Shown piece by piece: positions 5,518-6,163 of a DNA stretch of 6,163 nucleotides (the stretch's first letter is position 1; every line of letters begins with the position of its first letter). The translations under genes and the position numbers were made by a program. The notes beneath the pieces were generated by a model. The model ran no database searches, had not been told where the DNA came from, and saw only the letters and a list, made by a program, of their open reading frames with translations. The stretch covers positions 1 through 6,163 of the forward strand of contig CANGVO010000063.1 in assembly GCA_947457445.1 (NCBI GenBank). The letters are read 5' to 3'. The DNA is from Actinomycetota bacterium (lineage in GTDB: Bacteria > Actinomycetota > Actinomycetes > Nanopelagicales > Nanopelagicaceae).

Positions 5518-6163
5518 ATGGCTAAAGTCGAGAAGGACCCGTTCCGCTGTGCAGAATGCGGTTGGACATCCCAGAAATGGGTGGGCCGTTGCGGTGAATG
5601 CCAAGCCTGGGGAAGCGTCGAAGAAATCGCTGCACCCAAGAAACTATCTTTAGTCGCTGGAAAAGTTACACATGCAGCAACCCCTATCGGAGATGTTGAT
5701 CTTTCATCCGCGCGTGCGCGTGCAACTGGCGTATCTGAACTCGATCGCGTACTTGGTGGTGGCCTCGTTCCGGGCGCTGCAATTCTTTTGGCAGGCGAAC
5801 CTGGTGTAGGAAAATCAACACTTCTCCTATCTGTTGCCGCACAAACTGCATCAAAGGGAATTCCAGCACTTTATATAAGCGGTGAGGAATCAGCTTCACA
5901 GGTTCGTTTGCGGGCAGAGAGAATTAACGCCGTTGATCCCAAATTATTTCTCGCTTCTGAGACAGATCTTGGCGCAGTAATAGCGCATATAGATTCGGTT
6001 AAACCAGAGCTTTTAATTATTGATAGCGTTCAAACAATTGGTTCTTCCGCTGCAGATGGTTCACTTGGCGGTGTAACCCAAGTTCGTGAAGTTGCAGGCG
6101 CGCTTATTCGAATTTGTAAAGATCGCGATATAACTTTGTTGCTAGTTGGACATGTTACAAAAG
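5518..6163 (+). CDS. radA: DNA repair protein RadA (Sms), N-terminal 215 residues (runs off the right edge)
   Basis: RadA is a RecA-like ATPase that promotes branch migration of recombination intermediates with RecA in the cytoplasm. The start is fixed: an in-frame TAG lies at 5506-5508, and ATG at 5518 is the first initiator after it. The protein opens with the diagnostic four-cysteine zinc finger, CAEC (11-14) and CGEC (25-28), followed by the conserved W31. The ATPase core shows TGVSELDRVLGGGLVPGA (70-87), Walker A GEPGVGKST (93-101), SGEES (121-125) and Walker B LLIIDSVQT (165-173). GGVTQVREVAG (184-194) and LLVGHVTK (208-215) are typical of the family. The KNRFG motif and Lon-like C-terminal domain, expected in a protein of about 450 residues, lie beyond the window. 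The frame is intact to the last base. Confidence 0.97.
   Translation, partial: MAKVEKDPFRCAECGWTSQKWVGRCGECQAWGSVEEIAAPKKLSLVAGKVTHAATPIGDVDLSSARARATGVSELDRVLGGGLVPGAAILLAGEPGVGKSTLLLSVAAQTASKGIPALYISGEESASQVRLRAERINAVDPKLFLASETDLGAVIAHIDSVKPELLIIDSVQTIGSSAADGSLGGVTQVREVAGALIRICKDRDITLLLVGHVTK

Noticed and set aside
5374..5899. Two minus-strand reading frames opposite the end of the cysteine-rich gene and the start of radA
   Set aside because: They are antisense to strongly conserved RadA motifs or span the intergenic gap without a start signal.
1..6163. A novel defence system, mobile element, CRISPR array or RNA gene
   Set aside because: No nuclease, transposase, integrase, toxin-antitoxin pair, direct-repeat array or tRNA-like fold was seen, and the gene content is housekeeping plus two exported proteins.

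Overview
The window looks like chromosomal DNA of a low-to-moderate-GC actinobacterium with a streamlined genome, most like the freshwater acI / Nanopelagicales lineage. This is an inference from several signs. The RadA and ProC proteins are ordinary bacterial homologues, base composition is moderate (roughly mid-40s % GC by eye), and only about 92 of 6163 bases lie outside genes. Most gene starts have no Shine-Dalgarno sequence but do have an actinobacterial TANNNT -10 element where a leaderless transcript would need it. I cannot confirm the taxon without a search.

Layout from left to right: (1) the 5' end of an unrecognised gene on the minus strand, leaving the window at base 1; (2) a 35-bp divergent gap; (3) a large plus-strand gene for a secreted metalloprotease with a leishmanolysin-like split zinc site, an FN3 domain and a C-terminal repeat (probable beta-propeller) region; (4) tail to tail with it after one base, a minus-strand gene for a second exported beta-propeller-like protein, whose GTG start overlaps the end of (5) proC, pyrroline-5-carboxylate reductase; (6) a 30-bp divergent gap with a palindromic core and two candidate -10 boxes; (7) a plus-strand gene for a cysteine-rich cytoplasmic protein of unknown function; (8) after 26 bp, the first 215 codons of radA, running off the right edge.

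There are two functional themes. The middle holds two exported proteins with repeated beta-sheet architecture, one of them a likely peptidase, suggesting use of extracellular polymers or surface binding. The flanks are housekeeping: proline synthesis (ProC) and recombinational repair (RadA). ProC and the propeller protein are probably co-transcribed. I see no mobile element, CRISPR array, RNA gene, phage gene or defence system. The most interesting points are the split metzincin site with its repeat tail, the compact divergent promoter between proC and the cysteine-rich gene, and the consistent leaderless start architecture.
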